From NCBI GenBank assembly GCA_036873135.1, contig JAPTYO010000007.1, forward strand, positions 24,410,763 through 24,474,762: 64,000 nt of DNA. Direction: 5' to 3'. Positions 26,003 through 37,075 of the stretch are shown piece by piece (position 1 is the first letter of the stretch; each line of letters begins with the position of its first letter). Both the position numbers and the translations under genes were made by a program. Below the pieces are notes generated by a model. That model made no database searches and was not told the origin of the DNA. It worked only from the letters and a program-made list of their open reading frames with translations. Source of the DNA: Clarkia xantiana subsp. parviflora. Lineage: Eukaryota; Streptophyta; Magnoliopsida; Myrtales; Onagraceae.

Positions 26003-29000
26003 GCCGTACTTCCTACGAGGCATGGTTTCTTCTCTCTGTGCTCTCTTCATTCTTGATTTTAGGAACTAGGATTCGTTATTATTTAGCCACTTATACTTGG
26101 TGCTTCCTCCCTTGATTGACTAACAATCTCTGAAACTGTCAAATCCGGTTTCCAAGATATGATGAAATGGATTGTTCTTTTGCTGAATTGTCATGTTTTA
26201 CTGTTCCTCTTGGTATAGTTTGGGGCATTCTGTGCTTCACAATCTGAATGTGTGTCAAGGAACAGCCGAAAGTTTTGATAATTTGCATGTTTGAGAAAAT
26301 GATGGAAATATATAGTATTAGGGTTACTTTTGAAATATTTGTTATTAAACCACAACCTTGAGATAAATCATACAAAAGTAGATAATCATTGTCCCCTACC
26401 ATCTTTACAATGACAAAACACAAAACTTATTTGAAAAGAAACTTCTTATTATACACTAATCCACGCTTTGGTTTGTAGCTACTTTTCATAAAGCAATATC
26501 TGGAGGGGAGGGGGTTTTCTTCCTTTTTAGATTTCCTCCACCTTCTGTCAACTTATACAAGATATAAAAGTCAAGAAAACACTACTTTACCCTTAATTTA
26601 AGCATTCTGCTTAGGTCATCAAACCTGCAAAAGTCATAACAATTTGTGCACGGAAAAATTGAAAGAAAGTCATGAATCTTCTTGGTAATCTGTATTTTAA
26701 TAAACCTTAATTCACAGCTACATCTATAAGGTTTGACTAAATCTGTAAAGAGGCTGAGGTACTGGGATGGGGTAACAAAGATAGATAGCTTAGGGAGATA
26801 CAGAGAAAAGAAGGGTACTTGAGAGTCATGATACTGAATGCTTGATTTTGCTAATTGATGATTGTCTCATGATACTGAATACTTTTCGTGCCTTTCGTCT
26901 GTTAAGTTGAAGGATCTTCATTGATTTGCAATTTAGGTGAATTCTCCTTGAATAAACCAATTGACTTTAATGCTAGAAACTGATAAGTATAGGGTATTTG
27001 TGGCGGAAATATGGTGATTACATAGCCATAATAATCGATTAATCTTCTTTTCCATCTCACAACTATTGAAGCTTCACTATCAACCAACAGTGATGAAAGA
27101 CAATTATTATTATATCAGATGTGTTGTTCAAGCATACAATAATGTGGTTATAATTTATCAATTACCAATCATAGTACAATAATGTGAGATATTGGGATGC
27201 AACTGTGAATGGCTAAGTGGACCACTCCACTCCTGTTTGGCTGCATTATTTGCTCTCATTTTTCATTTTTCCTGTCATGAAAGGAACGTTGCATGAGACT
27301 AGGCAGGCATCTGTAACTGCTAAGATCTGATACGAAATTGATCTTTCTTGATGAAAAAAGCCTGGAAACCAAAAAAAACTTTCTGTTGTAGGCTTTGCTT
27401 TTTTGCTTCCCGGTTAAATTGTCGTGTTCTTTTCTTTATTATATGCTTCAGCATGTTTCACTATTCTTGCACTACGAGTTACCGTATACGTGACTATAGT
27501 ATATGCTCTTTTCTAATGCTGTACTTGTAAAGTTGTCAACTTGCGGTATGGTTGATTTTGAACTTATTGTTCAGCTTTCATTGGCATGTTCTCTTGTGTA
27601 TCCGTGTTCGTGTCTATTTGGTTATGCTTGGAAAGAGCAGAATGACTTGATTATACAATATATAACAAGGCACAAATCTGCTGATTAAGAACCTTAAATA
27701 GTCGCAATTATACGTGGTCATATTACTAACTATTGTCCCAAATTTGAAATGTTAGTATTCGATGTTATTTCCACTTTTTTGAACTGTTAGCAGTTCAGCG
27801 ATTCATCCATTTACCTTATCCAGAGATTTTGAGATCGAATTCTGAGAATGAAAAATATTTATAACCAGTAGTTTACCTCTTATGCGTTGATTCAGTGTGA
27901 ATGAAGATTATTATAGTCTAGAGGTCATCTTAAAGAAAATAAAATTGAGTTTATTTTCTTTCAATACTCATTCGTTTTGTGGTCTCTCTGCTTTATTTTA
28001 TTGGCCTAGCAAAAGAAGCTAAGAGTAAGCATCTCTTACTCTTATTAGTAAAGCTATCAACTAATAGCCAATTTATTGTAGGTCGTATATTTAGCTTAGA
28101 ATCATTCCTTTCCCATGTGCATTATGGATTTTTTAAGTAAATTATTAGAGTACTGATACGATCCAACTGATTTGTCAGTCATAGTGGCATGAGAAGTAAT
28201 TTCTGTCAACTTTTATGGCAAGTTTATGATGTCTCTCAGTCGGAATATAGCAATCGGATCTTATATGATTTTCCAATTTATTATTTTTTTTTTAGTGTAT
28301 GGTGATGATTCTTTCTGGACGTGGTTCGCTTTCATGCAGTTGTAATTGTCAAAGTTATGCGAATTATGCTACCCGTACTAAAATAGGTGCGAAATGTCTA
28401 GATTCTCAACTCAACTGAACCGACTTGAATGGAAAAAGAATATGGAACAAAGAAAAAAGGTGATTGAATGTGATAATTATATGCTTTTCAGAAGGATTCT
28501 CTTGACCAGCAGCAAAAGAGAGTTATAATAATTAATCTTATTTTCGGTTGGTGTTATAAATATGGTGTTATTATTCTACATTCAATGGTTGATGGATCAT
28601 GGATGACCGAATTGTGTTGACTTTTGGGGTCAGACAGAATTGCTATGGACTTTGGAATTAGTGGTAATAACTAATAATTTACACCTAACCTTAGAGAAAT
28701 GTAATTAGTTTAGTATGTACAAAGTCAGCCTCTTGTTTCAAAATGTTTGGTGAGATTTTTTCTTATGCCAATGTTCGGTGAGATTCACTCCTGAATTATT
28801 GGCTCTAATTGGGATATGGATCCGTCCATGAATTACGCGATATTGTCATGAATTAGACATATATTTTGGGTTACGATTAACTAGTATAATTAGTTTTTTT
28901 TTTTAGCATTTAGTACATTTGTTAAACTATTGGGTCAACTTTAACTCAATCATGACTCGACCCACGACTGAGTCCAACCTATATCAGGTTGTCCGACTCG

Positions 29001-30240
29001 GGTAATCTTATTTGAGCCCAATATAGTCTTGGGTCGAGCCCTATATGAGTCAATTTGACCGAGTCAATTTGACCCACTCATTGACTCATCTAGAGCTCGA
29101 CCCCGGGTGGGGTTGAATCACGACAACATTAACTACATTTGTAGTACCAACAAAAGTTATTGTACTATACATAAACACGTGGTACCATCGAATCTATATT
29201 TTGTGGTAATATTATGTATAATATCTATATGCATATTATTTAGTGCACAAATACATTTGTGCAACATTATGCATCCTGATCTCTCCCTAAATACTATATG
29301 TGTAGTCAAATGAATGAATGAATGGGGTAAAGTCAAATGAATGAATGCGTGGTGTGGTGGAATTATATGTATGGGAGGGTAAATGACGAAAATGACCTTG
29401 ACGTAGCATCTTATATTGAATTACTACATGTTTACCGAGGCAAATAGTAGATGGGGACCCGACGCATATATCACCCATCACAGACACAGACAAGCTCCGC
29501 TTTTGGCCTTTCTTCAGAGGAAGAATACGATGCTTGCTTTGCCGTCCCCTAATCTCTCCCTGTTTTTTTATTTTTCTTCCCATGTATATATAATTTTTAA
29601 TTAAGAACTTAAAATTAATACGAAGTATATGTCATATATTTGGTATTTCAATTTTTACTATTGCAATTTATGTATTAAATTTGTTACTTTTTCTTCTCCG
29701 ATTGATTTTGACGTTAATAGTTAATGTTATTTTGACTTAAACTGTTTTGTTAATAATAATAATAAATAATAAGGGTTATTATTAATTTATTTTCATCTAG
29801 TCAAAGAAAGGTTTTAATAAATAAAGAAAGAAAAATAAATAAATAAATAAATGGTGAAGAAGCGGCCAAGCAAGAAAAAGGCACCACATTTGCCCCTCTT
29901 TTCCACCTCTCATTGCTTTCTTTCTTTGCATTTGGTGCCGCTCTCACTTCACTTTATCTTTCCAGGTTACTACTTTTTTTTTTGTTTTCAAATATATCTA
30001 TTGTATTGACACTAGATTTTCTGGTCACTTTCCTATTTCAATTTACCTCAATGCCCTTGTATTTTCGTGCTATTACAATATTTATATATTGTTAATTCAA
30101 ATTTAATTCGATTATAAATAGATATCCAAAATTTAATACATGAACTTGGCTATATGAACTATATATTGTTCCACTACGTAAGGTCTTTTGAGTATTTTCG
30201 TTAAGAAATTAAAATATTACAACAAAATACATTAAAAATT
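26003..30240. other. Gene-poor intergenic region, AT-rich
   Basis: I found no gene in these 4.2 kb. The first few hundred bases may be 3' UTR of the upstream gene. A (cgactcgg/gggtcga)-rich patch at about 28915-29110 is a remnant of a small inverted-repeat element. A/T microsatellites occur at 29755-29775 and 29835-29855. Open frames of 60-98 codons at 26.1-29.6 kb have no family resemblance and no supporting splice structure. Confidence 0.55.
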
Positions 30241-30753
30241 GGGAAAATAACTTATTTAATGTCTCAGGTTTACCTTATGTTTTAGTTTGGTGTCTCAAGA
30301 TTAAAGTGTTGATAGGGACTGTCTCAGGTTTCATTTTTGTTAAAATTTGGTGTCTCCGCCCGTCTTTTCCTCTTTTTTCAACCATTTCCATCAGCCGACT
30401 CACCCACTTACTATCCATCACTTTTTACTTTTCACAAATTCGTCATATTTCACCCAAAAGTTGAACATAAAATAAAAAAAATTCCAGCAGAGCGATTTCG
30501 AGTGACAATAAAGCATGATTCACTTGGGCAAATGTGGCCAACTTCTTAGGTGATAGTCCCGACAAAGTGACGAGAAGGGAGCATGCTTGGGAGCTCGGAT
30601 ATGACGGTCGTTTCGTCGGGATTGGTTTCTCTAAAGTAATCACATTGAGACACCAAATTTCAACAAAAATGAAACATGGGACACTCAATTTAAACGTCAG
30701 ACACCAAACTGAAACATGAGGCAAACTTGAGACAGTAAATAGGTTATTTTTCC
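30241..30753. mobile_element. Mutator-like foldback MITE, 513 bp, TSD TTAAAAATT
   Basis: Left terminus gggaaaataacttatttaat, right terminus taaataggttatttttcc, with arms pairing through gtgtctcag and gagacac blocks. Flanked by exact 9-bp direct repeats TTAAAAATT at 30232-30240 and 30754-30762. Nine-base duplications are characteristic of Mutator-superfamily transposition. It has no coding sequence. It lies about 500 bp upstream of the CLE gene. Confidence 0.88.
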
Positions 30754-31258
30754 TTAAAAATTTAATTGAACCGAGTTGGGTCAGTTCAAGGTCTGTCCGA
30801 TTTTCAAAACATAATCCTTTAACTTCCCTCCAACCTTAAAGCCACTTCAAAAACCCTAATTAATACCCTAGCATATATATGACGGAAATTCAACAAGAAG
30901 AAGGAGGGTTTTCTCGTCATTTCATATCACCCCTCCTCGTCCAACATCTTTCACATATACTTCCATGCTAAGGTGGTCCGAATCCTCCTCTCATATCTCC
31001 CTATATGCAGTAGCAGCAATTTACAAATATGTAACGAATTTCAAACCTATCTTTTTTTTTTCCTTTCAAAAACTTCTTTAATTACTCAACTGCTCTCTTC
31101 TCTTCTACCTCTTTTCTCTCTGTCTCTCTGTCTCTCTCCTTGTTGTTTCTATCTCTCTCTCTAAACCAGCCTTCAATAAGCTAATTTAGCCTTGGAGCTG
31201 GTTCATGGATATTGATCTTTTCTGGGTATTTGGGGGGTGGTTTCTATTTTTTGAGTGC

Positions 31259-31525
31259 ATGGCAGCAACAACATCTACTACTTCATATTGTCTCTCCTTC
31301 CTAGGGTTTCTACTTATATTCTCCCTCCTTTCAACTCAGCTCGGAGCTCCATCAATGGCGTCTACACCTCTCATCTCCTCTAGAAGGCTCCTCTCTGAAG
31401 AAGAAACGGTTTTTAACCCTAAACCCTCAAAATCAACCTCTTCAAATGGCCGCCGGGCTCATCGACAGTTCGAGGCGGGAGCTCATGAGGTTCCGAGCGG
31501 ACCGAACCCGATATCGAATCGATGA
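31259..31525 (+). CDS. CLE41/44-like: CLE41/CLE44-type TDIF precursor peptide
   Basis: Single-exon gene for a small secreted precursor of 88 residues from the ATG at 31259. An in-frame ATG at 31205 would add 18. A hydrophobic signal segment (SFLGFLLIFSLLSTQL) is followed by a variable region with RRLLSEEE and NGRRAHRQF, then the C-terminal motif HEVPSGPNPISN and a final Arg. This dodecapeptide is exactly TDIF, the phloem-derived ligand of the receptor PXY/TDR. It suppresses xylem differentiation and promotes cambial division. The internal start is preferred because its signal peptide is cleaner; the longer form also has a hydrophobic N-terminus. The leader upstream is C/T-rich (31080-31160), typical of a plant 5' UTR. 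Confidence 0.95.
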   Translation: MAATTSTTSYCLSFLGFLLIFSLLSTQLGAPSMASTPLISSRRLLSEEETVFNPKPSKSTSSNGRRAHRQFEAGAHEVPSGPNPISNR

Positions 31526-33560
31526 ACATGCATATTGGGGGTTGTAGATTGTGGTTTGGAGAAGATGAGGATATATTATATATATATTGTGTGGTGAAAA
31601 AGAGGCATTGTGTGTTTCTGCCATATCTTTTAATGGTAATTGGTGATCATCTTCTAGTTTAATTTTTCCATTTTCTATATATATATATATACTTCTATTG
31701 TCTTTGATCTAGTGATAAAGAAGAAACAAGGCTGGTTTATGTTTTGATGTGTTTATTGTGATATTCTGATCTCTTGCACCTAGAAATATATTGTATAGTG
31801 AACCATATATATATATATATATATATCTCTACATATTTTCCTAGATTTGTTTGTTATATATAATTATATATGCTTCTCTCTGCAGATAGATTAATCAGCT
31901 AGCTTTGAGTTCCTTGGTTATTAACTGAATTGAAGATGAATGTGTTGAATCTTTCCTCTAATAACCCTTAAATTGTTCATCTCACTTTTGAGTTTCAACC
32001 ACATATATAGATCTTAATTAATATGCATGTGTATGCATATATATATATGCACATCAAAAAGCCCTTGGTTTCAGAAAAATGGTTGTCTTGATAGTATTTG
32101 CAGATAGAAGCAAGTTGAAGTTGTATATAGGGTACTCATTATATATATACAGTTCATGTATAGTGTAATATGCTATATATATATTAAGGAAAAACACACA
32201 CTCTTTCTCAAACTGAGACAATATCTATCTGCAAGTTCTAGAACACCATGAGTTTAAGGGCTTGTCTGCAAAATTTTGCATGCTTCTAGATCTGCATAGG
32301 GCAAAAGAAGAAACACAAGAAGGGGAAACTAAGAACTAGCTAGCTAGAGAAATACAGTGATTTTGTATTCAACACTGTTCACACAGTTTCTGACACAAAA
32401 CCCTACCTTTTCTCTCTTTATTATCTTCTTCTCTCTATCTAATCTCTGTCTCTCTGAAGTTTTTGTTGGGTTGGGTGCATCATGCTGCTGTGAGGGAAAT
32501 TATTGGGATTGGCCATTTTGGAGCTTTGCTTTTGTCTTGTCAAAGTAGAAAACACATCTTTCAAGAAAATAAATATCAAAGCAAAGCAAACAATACAGTA
32601 GCTTCATTCTACTAGAATATATACGGTTAAAAACCTAAATACAGTCACAACTATAGGCTTATATGCTCCTAATTGCTATTTTAGATTTAAAATAATAATA
32701 TTCGGTGTCTTTACTGACATACTTGTTGTTTTTCCACTTTTTTTTGTCTGATTTTGACGTTAAAATTAACGTTTTAAGAAACAAAAACAAGTCATTTTCC
32801 ACTTTTTCGTAGTATCATATTTGCTGCTCATGATTTAAGGTTATTTGATGTTTAAAACGTATTTTTTCCCGTCAATTTTAAGAGAAAAAAGTTAATCAAC
32901 AAATTTGATATTTGAGATACTGAATATTAACATTTTAAATCTGGGACAACGATTAGCAACATGATTTATAGTTCATAATATTTTTAGATTCTTAACCCTA
33001 TAATATATATCATGGTAACACCATTTAATAATGTTTAGCGGATGAATGCTTTATCCAGTAACTAGATATTTATAGTTCAAACTCTATCAAGCTGCTATGA
33101 GAATTTAAAAATATTCAATCATTTTTCCCCCATTGCGACTTGTTACAGTTAGAGATTATTATAGATGTAAAACAAGCATGCGTACTACCCTCCTGATGTA
33201 CACCCCACAAAAAAATAAAAATATGTCATCATAAAAATATAATTTAGTATCTTGAACTCTTTTCTCTGTCTAAATGCAGTTTGAAAAAACCCTCCAATTA
33301 TTGGTTCTATCATAGTGTTCTTGATATATTTCCTTCCTTGAGTAGTCAAATACCACATTATTATGAATATGAGTTTCATAATCCAAGCAGTTTCACTTTA
33401 CAGGCCTTTTTGGTCACTCAACAGATGGGAAATCAACATATTGATTATATATATATATATGCCTTAGAACAATTTAGAAAATTAGTTTGCCACAGTCCAA
33501 CACATGTATAACATCTATATTTAGTGAAAATTCAGTGGTGTCAAATCCCTATATATAAAT
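31526..33560. other. Intergenic downstream of the CLE gene
   Basis: AT-rich with several (TA)n tracts (31678-31692, 31806-31827, 32038-32048). No further gene recognised. A T/C-rich stretch at 32395-32460 precedes a short open frame (32357-32548) that has no known family and could be noncoding. A repeated motif near 32800-33130 (a possible element remnant) also occurs near 9070-9250. Confidence 0.5.
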
Positions 33561-33565
33561 GTAAA

Positions 33566-33722
33566 AGAAAGATGCCATCCTTTATCATAATGAAAAGAAG
33601 AACAAATCAAGTCAATGATGTGTACCTTTTATTTTACCCAAGGTTTTCTCTTGTATTCTCCCAGTGTATATAGTTAGAACTTATAATATACACTAGTTTA
33701 CATGATCATTAGATATATTATA
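33566..33722. repeat. Dispersed repeat copy A (uninterrupted form)
   Basis: The blocks aatgatgtgtaccttttatttta, the following ccaaggttttc..cttgta and the aacttataatatacactagttta block recur at 35835-35870, 36662-36680 and 40930-40985. The second copy is split by two insertions; this copy has neither. It therefore acts as an empty-site reference for the elements at 35871-36652 and 36681-40928. Confidence 0.7.
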
Positions 33723-34239
33723 GGGATAACAGGTCTTTTAGTCCATGATGTTTGACCACTTTCAAGTTTTGGTCCATAATTTTATTTTATTTTTGCTTAG
33801 TTTTGGTACCATATATTTGTATATTTTTCTAGTTTTGGTCTGATCGTTACATTCCGTCCATTTTTTCCGCTAAGTGACATGTGCAAGTCACGTGATCCAC
33901 CCTAAACTTTCAATTTTGTTCAAATTTGGGGGAATTGACCCATTGAAAAGGGTTTAGGGTGTCAATTCCCCCAAATTTGACCCATTAAACCTAGTTCAAT
34001 TTGCCCAAATTGAACTAGGTTTAGGGTGTCAATTCCCCCAAATTTGAACAAAATTGAAAGTTTAGGGTGGATCACGTGACTTGCACATGTCACTTAACGG
34101 AAAAAATGGACGGAACATAACTGTCGGACCAAAACTAGAAAAATCTGCAAACATATAGTACCAACACTAAGGAAAAAAAACATTATAGACCAAACTTCAA
34201 AAGTGGTCAAACATTATGGACCAAAAGACCTGTTAACCC
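33723..34239. mobile_element. Mutator-like foldback MITE, 517 bp, TSD TATATTATA
   Basis: Starts gggataacaggtcttttag and ends gacctgttaaccc. The two arms pair along almost the entire length, with the gggtgtcaattcccccaaat block present in both central arms. Exact 9-bp repeats TATATTATA flank it (33714-33722 and 34240-34248). It has no coding sequence. It belongs to the same subfamily as 47290-51248. The inner arms carry the cacgtgac / ttgcacatg motif. Confidence 0.92.
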
Positions 34240-34248
34240 TATATTATA

Positions 34249-35186
34249 TATAGAATCTGAAAGTATGGGCCTTAGTCACCATTCTAAATTAATACCTACT
34301 AGAATCCGTGATTAGATCTAAAGTTTTGATAATAATGGTTCACTTTATAAAAAGAAAAAAAAAATACAAAAAAATAATAATATATGTATATATAATTAAA
34401 ATTGATTAGAGAGTAGATTAACTACAATCCATATAATCTAGCAAAAAGAGCTACTTAAATACTAAAATTTACTGTCGTCCCAAATTTGTAAGACCTTCCT
34501 GCCAAATATGTTAGTTATCATTGATTATTATACAAAAAATGATAATAACTAAACACCGCAAAGAGTTGATCCGGTTGGATCCCTTGAAATTTTATGGTAT
34601 CCATTAGTTAAGAAACCTCTATTTAATATTTATGCAGTAAGAAGATTTCAATCCGAGCAGAAAACCCTAATCCTGGCGCACATAAAAAAAGTACAAAACC
34701 CTAATAATAATAACCCTGTAATAGTAACAAACACTATTTAATCAGCAAGTCACCTATTAATCTAGAGGATCGGAATTCAAACTCCGCTGAGATTCCGTGA
34801 AAGAAAAAATATTTATAATGAACATTTTACTACTTACGAACTGACTTAGTGCGAGTGAAAATTAATCTAGGTACGATTGTACAAATTATGCTATGGTTGC
34901 TGGCGTGCTGCTATCAAATCAACTCGGTGGAAAAAAAATAACAAGCACTAAGAGGCCTGACCTAAGTATAAAAGTGATCTAGACCTAAGTATAAAAGTGA
35001 TCTAGTTTCTTAAAAGTCACTATGGGCCGTAGAGCATAAGATAAGCCTGGATGAAATTTAAAATAAGGAAATGGTTTGGATTTCGAATTCCGAGACATTC
35101 TGACTATGAGGTAGTATTTATGCCCCAAAATTGATCTTAATTACTTTTATTGTCAACTGTATCTCAGTTGGTCTCTCATATAAAAC
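34249..35186. other. Intergenic; short tandem duplication at 34962-35006
   Basis: AT-rich with no gene recognised. A 22-bp unit (gacctaagtataaaagtgatct) is repeated directly at about 34960-35003. The block 34940-35060 (agcactaagaggcctg, then ttcttaaaagtcactatgggc and agcataag) recurs at 54035-54105 and 54990-55010, where an element interrupts it. Confidence 0.5.
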
Positions 35187-35705
35187 TAGGCTTGGCCATA
35201 AAAACCGGTCCGGCCGGACTGGTTCGGAACTGGTCTGGAACCGGACCGTTTGGAACCGGTTCGGAGTGGACCGGTCCAAATTGGACTGGTTTGTAACCCC
35301 TAAATTGGAACCAGTCCAAGGGGTATACCAAACCAGTCCAATTAACCAGACCGGACCGGTTTTGAACCGCTTTTAAGTTTAAAAAAAAAAAAAAAACGTT
35401 CTGACTGGATTTGACTGAGATTAGTTTTTTTTTTTTTTTTTTTAAAACCGGTTTTTGACCGTTTTTGACCGTTTTGACCGGTTTTTAATGATAAAACCGG
35501 TCCGACATATAAAACCGGTCCAGAACTTGTTTTTTTTTAAAAACAAGCCAAAACCGGTTCTGGACCGGTTCTAACCAGTCCAGTTTTTTTTTAGACCAAC
35601 CTAAGCCAATATAAAACCCTAGTCATTACTGGACCGGACCGTTTAAAACAGTTCCGGTCCGGTTCGGAACCGGTTCGGGCTGAACCGGTTCAGTGCCCAC
35701 CCCTA
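35187..35705. mobile_element. hAT-type MITE, 519 bp, TSD TATAAAAC
   Basis: Termini TAGGCTTGGCC and GCCCACCCCTA are imperfect inverted copies. The body is an alternation of aaccggtcc and ggaccggtt that folds back. Exact 8-bp repeats TATAAAAC flank it (35179-35186 and 35706-35713). It has no coding sequence. It has a similar composition to, but different ends from, the CAGTGTTATCAG family at 7607 and 51279. Confidence 0.9.
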
Positions 35706-35870
35706 TATAAAACGGTTGAGTAGTTAAGTAGAAGTCTATGTTACGAACTAAAGTCCAGTGTAAATTGTTGTTAGCAGATATCAACTTATTAAGGAAGGGT
35801 GTTAAACAAACATCTATTTAAGTGAAAAAAAAGAACAAAAGCAATTCAATGATGTGTACCTTTTATTTTA

Positions 35871-36652
35871 GGGTTTATAGTTCTTTTGGTATTCTATGTT
35901 TGCCGACTTTTGACTTTTGGTACCACATATTTGGTTTTGTTTATTTTTGGTACCATACGTTTGCCAATTATATACTTTTGGTCCGACCGTTAGTTGACCA
36001 TTATAGTTGACCGTTAAATAGTCATATGATTTGCACATGCCTAGCTCCAAATTTTGATTTTGTTCAGTTTAGTCTCAAATTTTTTGTCCTAACTTAGCCC
36101 TTAAACATTTTCAATCGCATCCTAGGACTTAATTGACCTAGTCATGGTCCGACCCATGGCTAGGGTCTCAGACCCAGGCGACCCTAACCATGGTCCGACC
36201 TAGTCATGAGTTGGACCATGGCTATGTCAATTTAGCATTAGAGTCAAATTGGGTCAACTGAACCCAATTGCTAAATTGACCTAGTCATGGCCCGACCCAT
36301 GGTTAGAGTCTCCGGACCCGGGTGACCCTAGTCATGATTCGACGTAGCCATGGGTCAGACCATGGCTAGGTCAATTTAGTCCTAGGGTGCGGTTGAAAAT
36401 GTTTAAGGGCTAAATTGCAAAAATAAAAAGTTAGGACAACAAATTTGAGGACTAAACTGAACAAAATAAAAATTTGGGGCTAGGCATGTGCAAATCACGT
36501 GACTATTTAACGGTCTACTCTAACGGTCAACTAAATGTCGGACCAAAAGTATACAATTGGCAAACGTATGGTACCAAAAATAAACAAAACCAACATGTGG
36601 TACCAAAAGTCAAAAGTGGGCAAATATAAAATACAAAAAGACCTATAAACCC
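35871..36652. mobile_element. Mutator-like foldback MITE, 782 bp, TSD TTTATTTTA
   Basis: Begins gggtttatagttcttttg and ends acctataaaccc. The arms contain ttttggtaccacat / atgtggtaccaaaag and a centre rich in gacctagtcatgg. Exact 9-bp repeats TTTATTTTA flank it (35862-35870 and 36653-36661). Copy A at 33566-33722 shows the uninterrupted target. It has no coding sequence. Confidence 0.9.
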
Positions 36653-37075
36653 TTTATTTTACCACAAGGTTTTCACTTGGGGGCATTTGGATGGGCGTAA
36701 TGTGAGATTACTTGAAATGTGAGATTACAAGTAATGTGAGTTGTAATGTGAGATTACTTGAAATGTTAGATTACAGTGTTTGTTTGTGCTGTAATGTGGA
36801 GTGTAATGTTAGATTACAGTGTTTGGTATGTGTTGTAATGTGCATTGTAATGTAACTTTATTATTATTATATTAATTTATAAGAGTATATTTTTCTTAAT
36901 ATGATAAGATTTAAAAAAGTAAATATATTTTGACAACAACTAACTTCTTAAAGTTTATGTTCTGTGGTTAATATTATAGTCATTTATGAAATCTAAAAAC
37001 AAAATATGTAAACTCAATATGCACAACTAGTAGAATTCTAATAGTTAAAACCTTATATGCAGTTTTATAAGATAA

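Noticed and set aside
32220..32345. Possible miRNA hairpin around tctgcaaaattttgcatgc
   Set aside because: The inverted match is too short (about 7 bp arms) and not flanked by an extended stem; no known miRNA sequence recognised.
33040..33110. tRNA-like 'ggttcaaactc'-type motif near 33.07 kb
   Set aside because: No cloverleaf, anticodon arm or acceptor pairing can be formed around it. Similar motifs at 170, 27830 and 34770 belong to a dispersed AT-rich repeat.
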